The notes under the pieces were generated by a model, which saw nothing but the letters and a program-made list of their open reading frames with translations, did not search any database and was not told where the DNA came from. From the NCBI RefSeq assembly GCF_001968835.1, contig NZ_MRDE01000026.1:23492-87491 (forward strand): a DNA stretch of 64,000 bases. The letters run 5' to 3'. The DNA comes from Tersicoccus phoenicis (GTDB lineage: Bacteria; Actinomycetota; Actinomycetes; Actinomycetales; Micrococcaceae). Positions 7,564 to 18,185 of the stretch are shown here, piece by piece. A program made the position numbers and the translations under genes. Within the stretch, counting starts at the first letter, position 1. Every line of letters begins with the position of its first letter.

Positions 7564-8505
7564 ATGATGAACGGTGCATCCGCTCACAGCGAACGCGAGG
7601 ATCCTCGCGAGCCGGTCGAGGCACCCGGCGATCCGACGGCCTGGTCGCCTCCGCTTCCGGCGGCACCCGGCTTCGACCATAGGGTCGTCCAGACCGCGGG
7701 CCTGCGCACCCACGTCGCCACGATCGGCCCTGAGAACGGCGATCCCGTCCTGCTCCTGCACGGATTCCCGCTGCACTGGTGGCAGTGGCGCGAGGTCGCG
7801 CCTCGGCTCGCCGCCGCGGGATACCGCGTGATCTGTCCCGACCTGCGCGGGTGCGGGTGGACCGAGGACGACGGCCGGCGGTACGACCGGGAGATATTCC
7901 TGCGCGACCTGGTGGCGCTGCTCGACGTCTGCGAACTCGACCGCCCGCGCGTCGTCGCGCACGATCTCGGCGCGATCCCCACGTGGCAGCTCAGCTACGC
8001 GCACCCCGAACGCGTGCGCGCGGCGGTGCTGCTCAGCGTCCCCCCGGGCTTCGCGTTCGGCCCACAGCTGGCCCCCGCGATGACGCACATGCCGAAGTTC
8101 GCGTTCCACCGACGCGGCCACTCACTGCGCTGGCTGTGGAACGGCAGGTATCACACTCGACCGGTGCCGGACGCCGTGATCGACAGGTACCTTGCTCCCC
8201 TGCAGGACCCAGCGAAGGATGCCGCCGTGACCAAGCTGTACCGCGCAGTGGCGATCCCCGAGGGCATGACGCTCGCCGGAGGCGCCTACAAGTGCACCCG
8301 CCTGCGTCCGCCGACACTGTTCCTCTTCGGCGCGCTCGACGAACCGATCACCGAGAAGCGCATCCGGAGGCTGGCCGGCGACACCGCCCGGTACGCCGAG
8401 CACGTCGAGTTCGCATCCGTGGACGGAGCGAAGCACTTCATGACCGACGACGCGCCCGAGCGGGTGACCGCGCTCGTGGCCGACTTCCTCGGGCGGGTGG
8501 CGTGA
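7564..8505 (+). CDS. Alpha/beta hydrolase, epoxide-hydrolase-like
   Basis: A 313-residue alpha/beta-hydrolase. The oxyanion motif is LLLHGFPLHWWQW. The nucleophile elbow reads AHDLG, so the nucleophile is Asp134 as in epoxide hydrolases and haloalkane dehalogenases, not Ser. The putative catalytic His is in GAKHFM, about residue 291. PDLRGCGWT is typical of the epoxide hydrolase branch. A GAGGAGGAGG ribosome site lies at 7552-7561, immediately before tandem ATGs (7564 and 7567). The tetR gene follows after 67 bases on the same strand, and a twin operator lies upstream, so a self-contained inducible detoxification unit is likely. The substrate is unknown. Confidence 0.8.
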   Translation: MMNGASAHSEREDPREPVEAPGDPTAWSPPLPAAPGFDHRVVQTAGLRTHVATIGPENGDPVLLLHGFPLHWWQWREVAPRLAAAGYRVICPDLRGCGWTEDDGRRYDREIFLRDLVALLDVCELDRPRVVAHDLGAIPTWQLSYAHPERVRAAVLLSVPPGFAFGPQLAPAMTHMPKFAFHRRGHSLRWLWNGRYHTRPVPDAVIDRYLAPLQDPAKDAAVTKLYRAVAIPEGMTLAGGAYKCTRLRPPTLFLFGALDEPITEKRIRRLAGDTARYAEHVEFASVDGAKHFMTDDAPERVTALVADFLGRVA

Positions 8506-8572
8506 CGCGTACGGGCCACGTCGAAGCACCTCACGTCGGAGAGAACCCGCACCTCACGAGTACCGTCGAGGG

Positions 8573-9121
8573 GTGAGTACGACACGGGAACGAGCCCTGG
8601 ACGCGGCGCTCGCGCTCGTCGGTGAACAGGGGATCCGGTCGCTCACGCACGCACGGGTCGACGAGCGCGCGGGCTTGCCGAAGGGCTCGACGTCGAACTG
8701 GTTCCGCACCAGGGACGCCCTCCTGGCCGGAGTCGTCGCCTGGCTCGCCGAGCGCGAACGGGCGGACTTCGCCGCGGCCGACGCTCCGCTCATCGAGACG
8801 GCCGACCAACTCGTCGACGCGCTCAGCGGCATGATCGCGGCGCAGACCGGGCCCCTGGCGGCGCGCACCCGCGCCCGTTTCGCGCTCTTCGTCGAGGGCG
8901 CGGGCGACGCCGACCTGCTCGCCCCGCTCCTGCACCAGCGCGCCGTGTTCGTCGAGTGGACGACGGGCCTCCTCGACGCCATCGGAGCACGCCCGGCCCC
9001 CGGCGCCGTTCGCACCCTGATGGCCGCGGCGGACGGACTCGTGCTGCACCGCGTGACGATCGACCCGGACGCCGAGATCCGGCCGGTGATCGAACGCGCC
9101 GTGCGCGCGTGCCTGGACTGA
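8573..9121 (+). CDS. TetR-family transcriptional regulator
   Basis: A 182-residue protein from a GTG start. The N-terminal TetR helix-turn-helix spans about residues 5-50 (ERALDAALALVGEQGIRSLTHARVDERAG, with LPKGSTSNWFRTRDALL). The C-terminal ligand domain is all-helical and lacks diagnostic residues. It follows the epoxide-hydrolase-like gene by 67 bases and is the natural candidate to control it through the twin palindromes at 7512-7542. It is followed by a repeat region. Confidence 0.82.
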   Translation: MSTTRERALDAALALVGEQGIRSLTHARVDERAGLPKGSTSNWFRTRDALLAGVVAWLAERERADFAAADAPLIETADQLVDALSGMIAAQTGPLAARTRARFALFVEGAGDADLLAPLLHQRAVFVEWTTGLLDAIGARPAPGAVRTLMAAADGLVLHRVTIDPDAEIRPVIERAVRACLD

Positions 9122-9147
9122 TTGCCGCCCAACAGGCGCACGCCACC

Positions 9148-9240
9148 GCTCGCACCAGAGCCCGAACAGCGGCTACGCTGTTCGGGCCAGAGCGCTGGAG
9201 CCCGAATAGTGGGCTCCATGTTTGGGCCGGAGTGCGAGCC
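9148..9240 (+). repeat. Intergenic repeat family, copy B (double unit)
   Basis: Two consecutive related units. The first (9148-9191) aligns with copy A and contains a perfect 11-bp hairpin, CCCGAACAGCG (9161-9171) and its complement (9176-9186) around GCTA. The second (9192-9240) begins GCGCTGGAGCCCGAA and aligns with copy C at 50080-50124. The palindromic form suggests a REP-like element. Confidence 0.6.
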
Positions 9241-9386
9241 CGGCGGCCAGGGTCGCCGTTCAGTGGGCGCGCCAGGGAAGCCGGTGACCGGCTGCCCGCT
9301 CACCGGCGTGCCCCAAGGACCCACGCCGTCGGTGAACGCAGCCCCACGCCCAGGGGTCCGTCAGAGGCATGTGGTCGAATGTTCCC

Positions 9387-10535
9387 ATGAGCCTCACCTC
9401 GTCCCGTCTACGCGGCCTGGTCGACTGGGACCTCGCCGCCGGTACCGCCGCCAAGCTCGCCCCCGCCGGTCCGCGCGTCAGTCCGACCCGGATGCGCGCC
9501 ACCGTGGACAGCCTCCGGGAGGCCGCCGACGCCTCCGTCGCTCACGTGCACGAGATCAGCCGACTGGACGCCGCGGCGGACCTGAGGGATTCCGCCGTCC
9601 TTGTCGTCGACCGGGCCACCTGGTCGCGGGCGAACACGCAGAGCTTCTCGGTGCTCATGCAGCCGGCACTGGACCGCCTGGTCGAGACCCGCGGTCAGGC
9701 GCTCACCGCGGCGACCGCGGCCCTCGGCGGGCGACTCACCGGCGTGCAGCTGGGCACCATCCTGTCCTTCCTCTCCAGCAAGGTGCTCGGCCAGTACGAC
9801 CCGTTCGCCGCGCTCGCCCCGGGATCCACCGCACCGCCGGCAGGTCGCTTGCTGCTCGTGGCGCCGAACGTGCTCGAGGTCGAACGGGAACTGAACGTCG
9901 AGTCCGCCGACTTCCGGCTCTGGGTCTGCCTGCACGAGCAGACCCACCGCGTGCAGTTCGCCGCGGCGCCCTGGCTCCGCGGACACATGATCGAACAGAT
10001 CGGTCGGCTCTCCGAGTCCATGGTGGACAAGGCCGACACCTTCGCCGCGCGGATCGCCGAGGCGGCCCGCTCCGTCGGCTCCGGGCGACTGACCGGCGCC
10101 GCGGGCACCCCCGCGCGAACGGACGGATCAGGCGGGTCCGGCGTCGGCCTGCTCGGGATCTTCCAGGACGAGCAGGAACGGCAGATCTTCTCCCACCTGA
10201 CCGCCGTGATGAGCCTGCTCGAGGGGCACGCGAACGTCGTGATGGACGGTGTGGACGCCTCGATCGTGCCCACCGTGCGGACCATCCGGCAGCGGTTCAA
10301 CGCCCGCGGCGCCAGTCGCAGCGGCCTGGAGAAGCTGATCCGCCAGCTGCTCGGCCTGGACGCCAAGATGCGCCAGTACAGTGACGGATCACGGTTCGTC
10401 CGCGGGGTCGTGGAGCAGGTCGGCCTCGACGGGTTCAACCGGATCTGGGACGCCCCCGACCAGCTGCCCACCGAGCAGGAGATCCACCACCCCGGGGACT
10501 GGGTCGCCCGGATGGGCCTGTCCGGCCGGCGCTGA
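9387..10535 (+). CDS. Zinc-dependent metalloprotease-like protein (DUF2342 family)
   Basis: A 382-residue conserved actinobacterial protein of the DUF2342/putative zinc metalloprotease family, sometimes mislabelled as F420-biosynthesis associated. Residues 183-187 are HEQTH (HExxH-type) in LWVCLHEQTHRVQF, and a second conserved segment LLEGHANVVMD near residue 280 may supply the third ligand. The opening VDWDLAAGTAAKLAPAGP and the closing WDAPDQLPTEQEIHHP are family hallmarks. It lies upstream of tilS-hpt-ftsH, its usual position in actinobacteria. The ATG at 9387 is chosen over the in-frame ATG at 9369. The cellular substrate is not known. Confidence 0.82.
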   Translation: MSLTSSRLRGLVDWDLAAGTAAKLAPAGPRVSPTRMRATVDSLREAADASVAHVHEISRLDAAADLRDSAVLVVDRATWSRANTQSFSVLMQPALDRLVETRGQALTAATAALGGRLTGVQLGTILSFLSSKVLGQYDPFAALAPGSTAPPAGRLLLVAPNVLEVERELNVESADFRLWVCLHEQTHRVQFAAAPWLRGHMIEQIGRLSESMVDKADTFAARIAEAARSVGSGRLTGAAGTPARTDGSGGSGVGLLGIFQDEQERQIFSHLTAVMSLLEGHANVVMDGVDASIVPTVRTIRQRFNARGASRSGLEKLIRQLLGLDAKMRQYSDGSRFVRGVVEQVGLDGFNRIWDAPDQLPTEQEIHHPGDWVARMGLSGRR

Positions 10536-10648
10536 GCGGCGTTGAGCGCAGCACGGATCAGGGTCCGGACCGGTCTCGACCGCAGGACGGCGCAGCGGCC
10601 ACCGAGCACACCCGGAACAGCGGAAGCGGCGTTGAACCGGGTGCCGTC

Positions 10649-11836
10649 GTGACCGGACCGACGACCCGGCAGCGCGGTCGGCGGGGACCGCTCGACCCCG
10701 TGGTCGCGCGGGCGCGCCGCGCGGTGAGAGCGGCGCTGACCGGGTTGCCCGCGCCGTCCGGGCGGGACAGCATGCCCGGCACCGGCACCGGCACCGGCAC
10801 CGGCACCGGCATGCCCGGTACCGGCAGTCAACAGGTCGACGCCCTGGTGGCGTGCAGCGGGGGAGCGGACTCGCTCGCCCTGGCCGCCGCGGCCGCCCAC
10901 CTCGCCAGGCGCGGCGACGCGCGGATCGGCGCCGTCGTCGTCGACCACGGACTGCACCCCGACAGTGCGGAGGTCGCCGACCGGGCGGCCGCCCAGTGCA
11001 CCGCACTCGGGCTCGCCCCCGTCACCGTCGAACGCGTCCGCGTGCAACCGGCGGGGGAGGGCGTGGAGGCAGCCGCCCGTCACGCCCGCTACGCCGCCCT
11101 GGAGTGCGCCGCCGCGCGGGCCGGTGCGCGTGCGGTGCTGCTCGCGCACACGCTCGACGACCAGGCCGAACAGGTCCTCCTCGGCCTGCTGCGCGGCTCC
11201 GGGACCCGGTCCCTGGCCGGCATCCCGGTCCGCCGCGGACGCTATCACCGGCCCTTCCTCCACCCCGAACTGGGCCTGGACCGGGCGAGTACGGAACGGG
11301 TCTGCGCGGCGGAGGGTCTGACCTGGTGGGACGATCCCGCCAATCACGACCCGGCGTACACTCGTTCCCGGCTCCGGGCCACCGTGCTGCCGCTGTTGAC
11401 GCGCGAACTCGGTCCCGGCACGAGCGCCGCGCTGGCGCGCACCGCCGCCATCGCCGCGCGCGACGCGGACCACCTGGACGCCGAGGCGGCCGCCCTCCTG
11501 GACCGGATCGCCGAACGACGGCCCGGGTGCTGCCTCCTTCCGGTCGAGGATCTGCGCGCCGCACCGCCGGCCCTGCTGCCCCGGGTGCTGGCCCGGGCGG
11601 CGGTCGACGTCGGAGCGGAACCGCTGACCCGGGAGCGGATCGCCGCCCTCGAGGCGCTGGTCGCCCCCCGGTCGCCCACCGGCCCGGGCGGCGCTGGGCC
11701 GGTCCAGCTGCCGGGCGGAGTCACCGCCCGGCGCCTGCGGCGGGACGTCAACCCGGCCGGCGGAGGGTCCGCCGACGTCGTGCTCGAACTGCGTGGACCA
11801 GGATTGCCGCGCGACCGGGCGGCTGTGGCACGCTAG
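10649..11836 (+). CDS. tilS: tRNA(Ile)-lysidine synthase
   Basis: Modifies C34 of tRNA-Ile(CAU) to lysidine using ATP and lysine, switching decoding from AUG to AUA. The PP-loop SGGADS lies near residue 71, followed by [19 protein letters not shown] and [25 protein letters not shown], all characteristic. The 395-residue product has a GTG start and a 60-residue N-terminal extension containing a Gly-Thr repeat encoded by a GGCACC hexamer array (10778-10807). The C-terminal TilS domain is short. It lies in the conserved order metalloprotease-tilS-hpt-ftsH. Confidence 0.9.
   Translation: MTGPTTRQRGRRGPLDPVVARARRAVRAALTGLPAPSGRDSMPGTGTGTGTGTGMPGTGSQQVDALVACSGGADSLALAAAAAHLARRGDARIGAVVVDHGLHPDSAEVADRAAAQCTALGLAPVTVERVRVQPAGEGVEAAARHARYAALECAAARAGARAVLLAHTLDDQAEQVLLGLLRGSGTRSLAGIPVRRGRYHRPFLHPELGLDRASTERVCAAEGLTWWDDPANHDPAYTRSRLRATVLPLLTRELGPGTSAALARTAAIAARDADHLDAEAAALLDRIAERRPGCCLLPVEDLRAAPPALLPRVLARAAVDVGAEPLTRERIAALEALVAPRSPTGPGGAGPVQLPGGVTARRLRRDVNPAGGGSADVVLELRGPGLPRDRAAVAR
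10778..10807 (+). repeat. GGCACC hexamer microsatellite inside tilS
   Basis: Five exact GGCACC units followed by GGCATG. They encode (Gly-Thr)n in the non-conserved N-terminal extension of TilS. Changes in copy number would stay in frame. Confidence 0.85.
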
Positions 11837-11940
11837 GGGGGCATGAGCCGACGTCGTCCACGCCTGGGCGCGGACGATCCGCCGGCCCCCTTTCTCCGCC
11901 GCCGGCCGCACGACGGCCTGTTTCTCCCGAGGAGCCCCGC

Positions 11941-12492
11941 GTGGATTCGAGCGACGTCAAGGACGACCTGCAGCACGTTCTGTACACGAAGGAACAGATC
12001 GACACGCGGATCGCCGAGCTGGCCGCCGAGATCGACCGGGACTACGCGGGCCGGGACATCCTGCTCGTCGGCGTGCTCAAGGGCGCGGTGATGGTCGTCG
12101 CCGACATCGCCCGTGCCCTGCACAGCCACGTCGCGATGGACTGGATGGCGGTCTCCTCGTACGGCTCCGGCACCCAGTCGTCCGGCGTCGTGCGCATCCT
12201 CAAGGACCTGGACACCGACCTGATCGACAAGCACGTGCTGATCGTGGAGGACATCATCGATTCCGGGCTCACGCTCTCCTGGCTGCGATCGAACCTGGCC
12301 TCCCGCGGCCCGGCGTCGATCGAGATCTGCACCCTGCTGCGCAAGCCCGACGCCGCCAAGGTGGAGTTGCCGGTCAAGTACGTCGGTTACGACATCCCCA
12401 ACGAGTTCGTGATCGGCTACGGCCTCGACTTCGCCGAGAAGTACCGCAACCTCGACTTCATCGGCACCCTCGCCCCGCACGTGTACGAGTGA
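11941..12492 (+). CDS. hpt: Hypoxanthine phosphoribosyltransferase
   Basis: A 183-residue type I phosphoribosyltransferase converting hypoxanthine or guanine with PRPP to IMP or GMP. The PRPP-binding motif [17 protein letters not shown] is at about residues 99-115, the flexible-loop [14 protein letters not shown] precedes it, and the C-terminal [15 protein letters not shown] completes the family pattern. The GTG at 11941 starts [26 protein letters not shown] lies upstream at about 11929. It is 104 bases downstream of tilS, in the normal actinobacterial order. Confidence 0.94.
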   Translation: MDSSDVKDDLQHVLYTKEQIDTRIAELAAEIDRDYAGRDILLVGVLKGAVMVVADIARALHSHVAMDWMAVSSYGSGTQSSGVVRILKDLDTDLIDKHVLIVEDIIDSGLTLSWLRSNLASRGPASIEICTLLRKPDAAKVELPVKYVGYDIPNEFVIGYGLDFAEKYRNLDFIGTLAPHVYE

Positions 12493-12696
12493 CCCGGCGC
12501 GCGCCAGCAGGGCGGTGCGGAGGACCGTGACATCCGCCACGCTGCTGCGCTCTGAGGGAACTCGGCACCCGTCGAGTACGTCCTACACCGGTAGCGGTGC
12601 GATATTTGGCACAGACGCGACGTGTCGGCACAAGCCCGACGCGCCGCGGCGGCACAGTCGAACGGGAGGTACGGGCCGATCCGGGCTCAACCACGC

Positions 12697-14737
<2,041 letters not shown>

Positions 14738-14745
<8 letters not shown>

Positions 14746-15370
14746 CGTCCCGACGGTGGACCGCGCCGAGCGGCCCGACGACCCGGGCATGCCCGGGGCG
14801 ACGGCCGGCGTCGACGAGCCGCGGATCTCCGCCGCCGTGCGGGAGATCCTGCTCGCCATCGGCGAGGACCCCGACCGGTCCGGGCTGAGAGACACGCCCG
14901 ACCGGGTGGCGCGTGCCTACGCGGAGATGTTCTCCGGCCTGCACCAGGACGCCGCCGACGTGCTGGGGACGACCTTCGACCTGGACCACGAGGAACTGGT
15001 CCTGGTCAAGGACATCCCCTTCTACTCCACGTGCGAGCACCATCTCGTGCCCTTCCACGGCACCGCCCACGTGGGGTACATCCCGTCCCACGACGGCAGG
15101 GTCACCGGGCTGAGCAAACTGGCCCGGCTGGTGGAGGTCTACGCACGGCGGCCCCAGGTGCAGGAGCGGCTGACCACGCAGATTGTGGAAGCATTGGTCA
15201 CGCACCTCGCACCCCGCGGCGCCATCGTCGTCGTCGAGTGCGAACACCTGTGCATGTCGATGCGCGGGGTCCGCAAGCCGGGAACGAAGACCGTCACGTC
15301 GGCGGTCCGTGGCCAGCTGCACGACCCGGCGACCCGCGCCGAAGCCATGAGCCTCATCCTGGGAAGGTAG
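14738..15370 (+). CDS. folE: GTP cyclohydrolase I
   Basis: First enzyme of tetrahydrofolate synthesis, making 7,8-dihydroneopterin triphosphate from GTP. A 210-residue protein with the zinc ligands in [12 protein letters not shown] and [11 protein letters not shown], preceded by [18 protein letters not shown] (written here [16 protein letters not shown]) and GLSKLARLV. Residues 1-30 are a variable N-terminal extension. The ATG overlaps the ftsH stop by 8 bases. It opens the run folE-folP-folB-folK. Confidence 0.96.
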
Positions 15371-15376
15371 AACGTC

Positions 15377-16285
15377 ATGGACACACTCGGTGTCGCACCG
15401 GGCACGGGCCCCAACACCCTGCCGCTGCCGGTGATCCGCCGGGCCACCCGCCCCCGCACCGTCGCCGATCTGCCGACCGGACGCACCCTGGTGATGGGCG
15501 TCCTCAACGTCACGCCGGACTCGTTCAGCGACGGCGGTGATCACAGCAGCCACGGCGCCGCCATCGACCACGGCCTCCGGCTGCACTTCGCGGGCGCCGA
15601 CATCGTCGACGTCGGCGGCGAGTCGACCCGGCCGGGCGCCGCCGAGGTCCCCGTCGACGTCGAACTGGACCGCGTACTGCCCGTGATCACCGCCCTGGTC
15701 CGGGCCGGCGCGCTGGTCAGTGTCGACACCCGCCGGCCGGCGGTGGCGGCCGCCGCGATCGACGCCGGTGCCGTGTTCGTCAACGACGTCTCCGGGACCG
15801 ACCTGCACCCCGACATGCCGGCCCTGGTCGCCGAGCGCGGGGTCCACTACGTCCTGCAGCACAGCCGTGGCGACTCCCGGACCATGGCGTCCCGCGCCCG
15901 GTACGACGACGTCGTCGAGGAGGTCATCGGCGAGTTGGCGTCGCTGGCCGGCGGCTTCATCGAGGCCGGGGTCGCCGAGGACAAGCTGATCCTCGACCCC
16001 GGCATCGGTTTCGCGAAGGCCGGGGAACAGAACTGGCAGTTGCTGCGCTCCCTCGACCGGTTCACCGCGCTCGGCAAGAAGGTGCTGGTCGGCACCTCCC
16101 GCAAGTCGTTCCTCGGTGAGCTGCTGGCCAGCTCCGGCAAGTCCGCGCCGCCGAAGGACCGCGACGAGGCGACCGTCGCCACCACGGCCCTCGCCGCCGC
16201 CGCCGGGGCGTGGGCGGTCCGCGTGCACGACGTCAAGGCGAACCTGGACGCGGTGAAGGTGGCGGCCGCCTGGTCCGGGCGGTGA
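15377..16285 (+). CDS. folP: Dihydropteroate synthase
   Basis: Condenses p-aminobenzoate with dihydropterin pyrophosphate. A 302-residue TIM barrel with the family signatures MGVLNVTPDSFSDGG (about residues 38-52), GGESTRPGA, the pterin-site DPGIGFAK and VGTSRKSF, and HDVKANLDAV at the C-terminus. The N-terminal 30 residues are variable. It starts 6 bases after folE and its stop overlaps the folB start as GTGA, giving translational coupling. Confidence 0.95.
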   Translation: MDTLGVAPGTGPNTLPLPVIRRATRPRTVADLPTGRTLVMGVLNVTPDSFSDGGDHSSHGAAIDHGLRLHFAGADIVDVGGESTRPGAAEVPVDVELDRVLPVITALVRAGALVSVDTRRPAVAAAAIDAGAVFVNDVSGTDLHPDMPALVAERGVHYVLQHSRGDSRTMASRARYDDVVEEVIGELASLAGGFIEAGVAEDKLILDPGIGFAKAGEQNWQLLRSLDRFTALGKKVLVGTSRKSFLGELLASSGKSAPPKDRDEATVATTALAAAAGAWAVRVHDVKANLDAVKVAAAWSGR

Positions 16286-16650
16286 GCCGCGTGGACCTGA
16301 TCACCCTCTCCGGGATCCGCGGGCGTGGCACGCACGGCGTGCTCGACGCGGAGCGGCAGCTCGGCCAGGTCTTCACCGCCGACGTCGTGCTGGAGCTCGA
16401 CCTGACCGCCGCCGGCCGCGACGACGACCTGACCCGCACCGTCAACTACGCCGAAGCCGCCGAACGGGTGCACGCCCGCCTCACCGGGCCACCGGTGGCG
16501 CTGATCGAGACGCTGACGGCGACCATCGCCGAGGACCTGCTGGCGGCCTACCCGCTGGACGCCGTCACCGTCACGGTGCACAAGCCGGCCGCTCCGATCC
16601 CGGTCCCGTTCGACGACGTCGCCGTCACCATGCGGCGCGAGCGCCGATGA
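16282..16650 (+). CDS. folB: Dihydroneopterin aldolase
   Basis: A 122-residue FolB. It has GRGTHGVLDAERQLGQVF with the substrate-binding Glu, VNYAEAAERV, LIETL and the catalytic-Lys segment VTVHKPAAP. It converts dihydroneopterin to 6-hydroxymethyl-dihydropterin and glycolaldehyde. The GTG start overlaps the folP stop and its own stop overlaps the folK ATG (ATGA), so folP-folB-folK are tightly coupled. Confidence 0.94.
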   Translation: MSRVDLITLSGIRGRGTHGVLDAERQLGQVFTADVVLELDLTAAGRDDDLTRTVNYAEAAERVHARLTGPPVALIETLTATIAEDLLAAYPLDAVTVTVHKPAAPIPVPFDDVAVTMRRERR

Positions 16651-17192
16651 ACGCCGCCGGGTCGGTGAACGGGGGAAGCACCGACGCCCGCGCCGAGGCG
16701 ATCCTGGCGCTGGGCGCCAACCTCGGCGACCCTACCGCGACGCTGACCGCAGCGGTCCGGGCGATCGCCGCCGAACCCGGTCTGACGGTGCTGGCGGTGT
16801 CCCCGGCAGCGGTCACCGCGCCCGTCGGGGGGCCACCCGGTCAGCCCGACTACCGCAACCTGGTGCTGCGGGTCGCCACCGGCTTGAGCCCGGAGGACCT
16901 GCTCGCCGCGTGTCACCGGATCGAGGCCCGTTTCGGCCGGGAGCGGGTGGTCCGTTGGGGCCCTCGGACCCTGGACGTCGACATCGTCACCGTCGTCACC
17001 GCCGACGGGGAGGTGCACCGCACCGACCCCGAGTTGACGCTGCCACACGCCTCCGCGGCCGGTCGCGGCTTCGTCCTCGCGCCGTGGTCGTGGATGGAGC
17101 CCGAGGCGCGGCTCGACGGCGTGCCGGTGACCGACCTGCTCGCCGCCGCACCCGACCGCGACGGCGTCCACCGGGCCGGGGACCGGCCATGA
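16647..17192 (+). CDS. folK: 2-amino-4-hydroxy-6-hydroxymethyldihydropteridine diphosphokinase
   Basis: A 181-residue HPPK that pyrophosphorylates hydroxymethyl-dihydropterin to the FolP substrate. It shows ALGANLGDP near residue 26, PDYRNLVLRV, and the Mg/ATP-binding RWGPRTLDVDIV. The first 20 residues are a variable extension. It is coupled by ATGA overlaps to folB before it and the DUF3180 gene after it. Confidence 0.95.
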   Translation: MNAAGSVNGGSTDARAEAILALGANLGDPTATLTAAVRAIAAEPGLTVLAVSPAAVTAPVGGPPGQPDYRNLVLRVATGLSPEDLLAACHRIEARFGRERVVRWGPRTLDVDIVTVVTADGEVHRTDPELTLPHASAAGRGFVLAPWSWMEPEARLDGVPVTDLLAAAPDRDGVHRAGDRP

Positions 17193-17680
17193 TCGGGCTC
17201 CGGGTGCGGCCGCTGCTCGTGGTGGCCGTCGTCGCCGCCATGATCGGCTGGCTGGTCGATGTGCTCGTCACCCGTGCGGGCGGCCCGACACCGGTACTTC
17301 CGCTCAGTTCGCTGTTCACCGTGCTGCTGCTCGTGGCGATCACCCTGGGCCTCGGCCTGCACGTGCTGCGCTGGCGGCAGGGGAAGTCGCGACGCATGAT
17401 CAATCCGCTGCTCGCGGCCCGCGCCCTCGTCCTCGCCCAGGCGACCGCCTACACGGGTGCGGTGCTGGGCGGCTGGCACGTCGGGGTGGTGATCGAACAA
17501 CTGGGCCTGCTGGCGCTGCGTTCGGACCAGTCACTGCTCTGGTTCGCGGTCGCCCAGGTGGCCGGAGGCGCCGTCATGGTCGGCACCGGCGTGCTGGTCG
17601 AGTACTTCTGCCGGATCCCGCCGGAGGACGGGGAGAACAGCGGGGAGGGTCCGCAACGGAGCAAGGGGGAGTATGCGTAG
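17189..17680 (+). CDS. DUF3180 family membrane protein
   Basis: A 163-residue protein with four predicted transmembrane helices (about residues 6-25, 40-58, 80-102 and 118-140). It matches the actinobacterial DUF3180 family in size, topology and position directly after folK. The conserved stretch RMINPLLAARALVLAQATAYTG (here RMINPLLAARALVLAQ) is the family hallmark. Function unknown. Its ATG overlaps the folK stop and its end overlaps the next PH-domain gene by 8 bases. Confidence 0.8.
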   Translation: MIGLRVRPLLVVAVVAAMIGWLVDVLVTRAGGPTPVLPLSSLFTVLLLVAITLGLGLHVLRWRQGKSRRMINPLLAARALVLAQATAYTGAVLGGWHVGVVIEQLGLLALRSDQSLLWFAVAQVAGGAVMVGTGVLVEYFCRIPPEDGENSGEGPQRSKGEYA

Positions 17681-18185
17681 CGAACCGATCGACCCGGAGG
17701 GGCTGACCTTCACCGGCGTCTCCCCCCGGCTGGTGTGGGCCCGGATGCTGGTCTGGTTGCCGTCGGCCCTGCTCACCGTGGCCGGCTGTGCGGTCCCGCT
17801 CGTCCTGACCCTCACCGGCGTGTGGGTCTGGATGCCCGCCGTCGTCGCCTGGTCGATTCCCGTCGTCGCCCTCGTCGTCGTGCTCTGGCGGCTGGCTCTG
17901 ATCCCGCGCCAGGTGCGAGCGCTCGGGTACGCCGAACGTGACGAGGACCTGCTCATCCGCAGCGGCCTGTTCTTCCGCCGGCTCGTCGTGGTCCCCTACG
18001 GCCGGATGCAGTACGTCGACGTCAAGGCCGGACCGGTGGAACGCGCGCTCGGCATGGCCGGGATCAAGCTGCACACCGCGTCGGCCGCCACGGACGCCGC
18101 CATTCCCGGGCTGCCGACCGGCGAGGCCGCCCGCCTCCGGGAGGCGTTGTCCGCGCGCGGCGAGGCGCGACTGGCGGGGCTGTGA
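17673..18185 (+). CDS. PH domain-containing membrane protein (YdbS-like)
   Basis: A 170-residue protein with two N-terminal transmembrane helices (about residues 25-48 and 52-75) followed by a bacterial PH (bPH2, formerly DUF304) domain: DEDLLIRSGLFFRRLVVVPYGRMQYVDV, quoted as LIRSGLFFRRLVVVPYGR. Such proteins come in pairs with a larger YdbT-like partner, which follows here with a GTGA overlap. Family role is membrane-associated and poorly defined. Confidence 0.8.
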   Translation: MRSEPIDPEGLTFTGVSPRLVWARMLVWLPSALLTVAGCAVPLVLTLTGVWVWMPAVVAWSIPVVALVVVLWRLALIPRQVRALGYAERDEDLLIRSGLFFRRLVVVPYGRMQYVDVKAGPVERALGMAGIKLHTASAATDAAIPGLPTGEAARLREALSARGEARLAGL

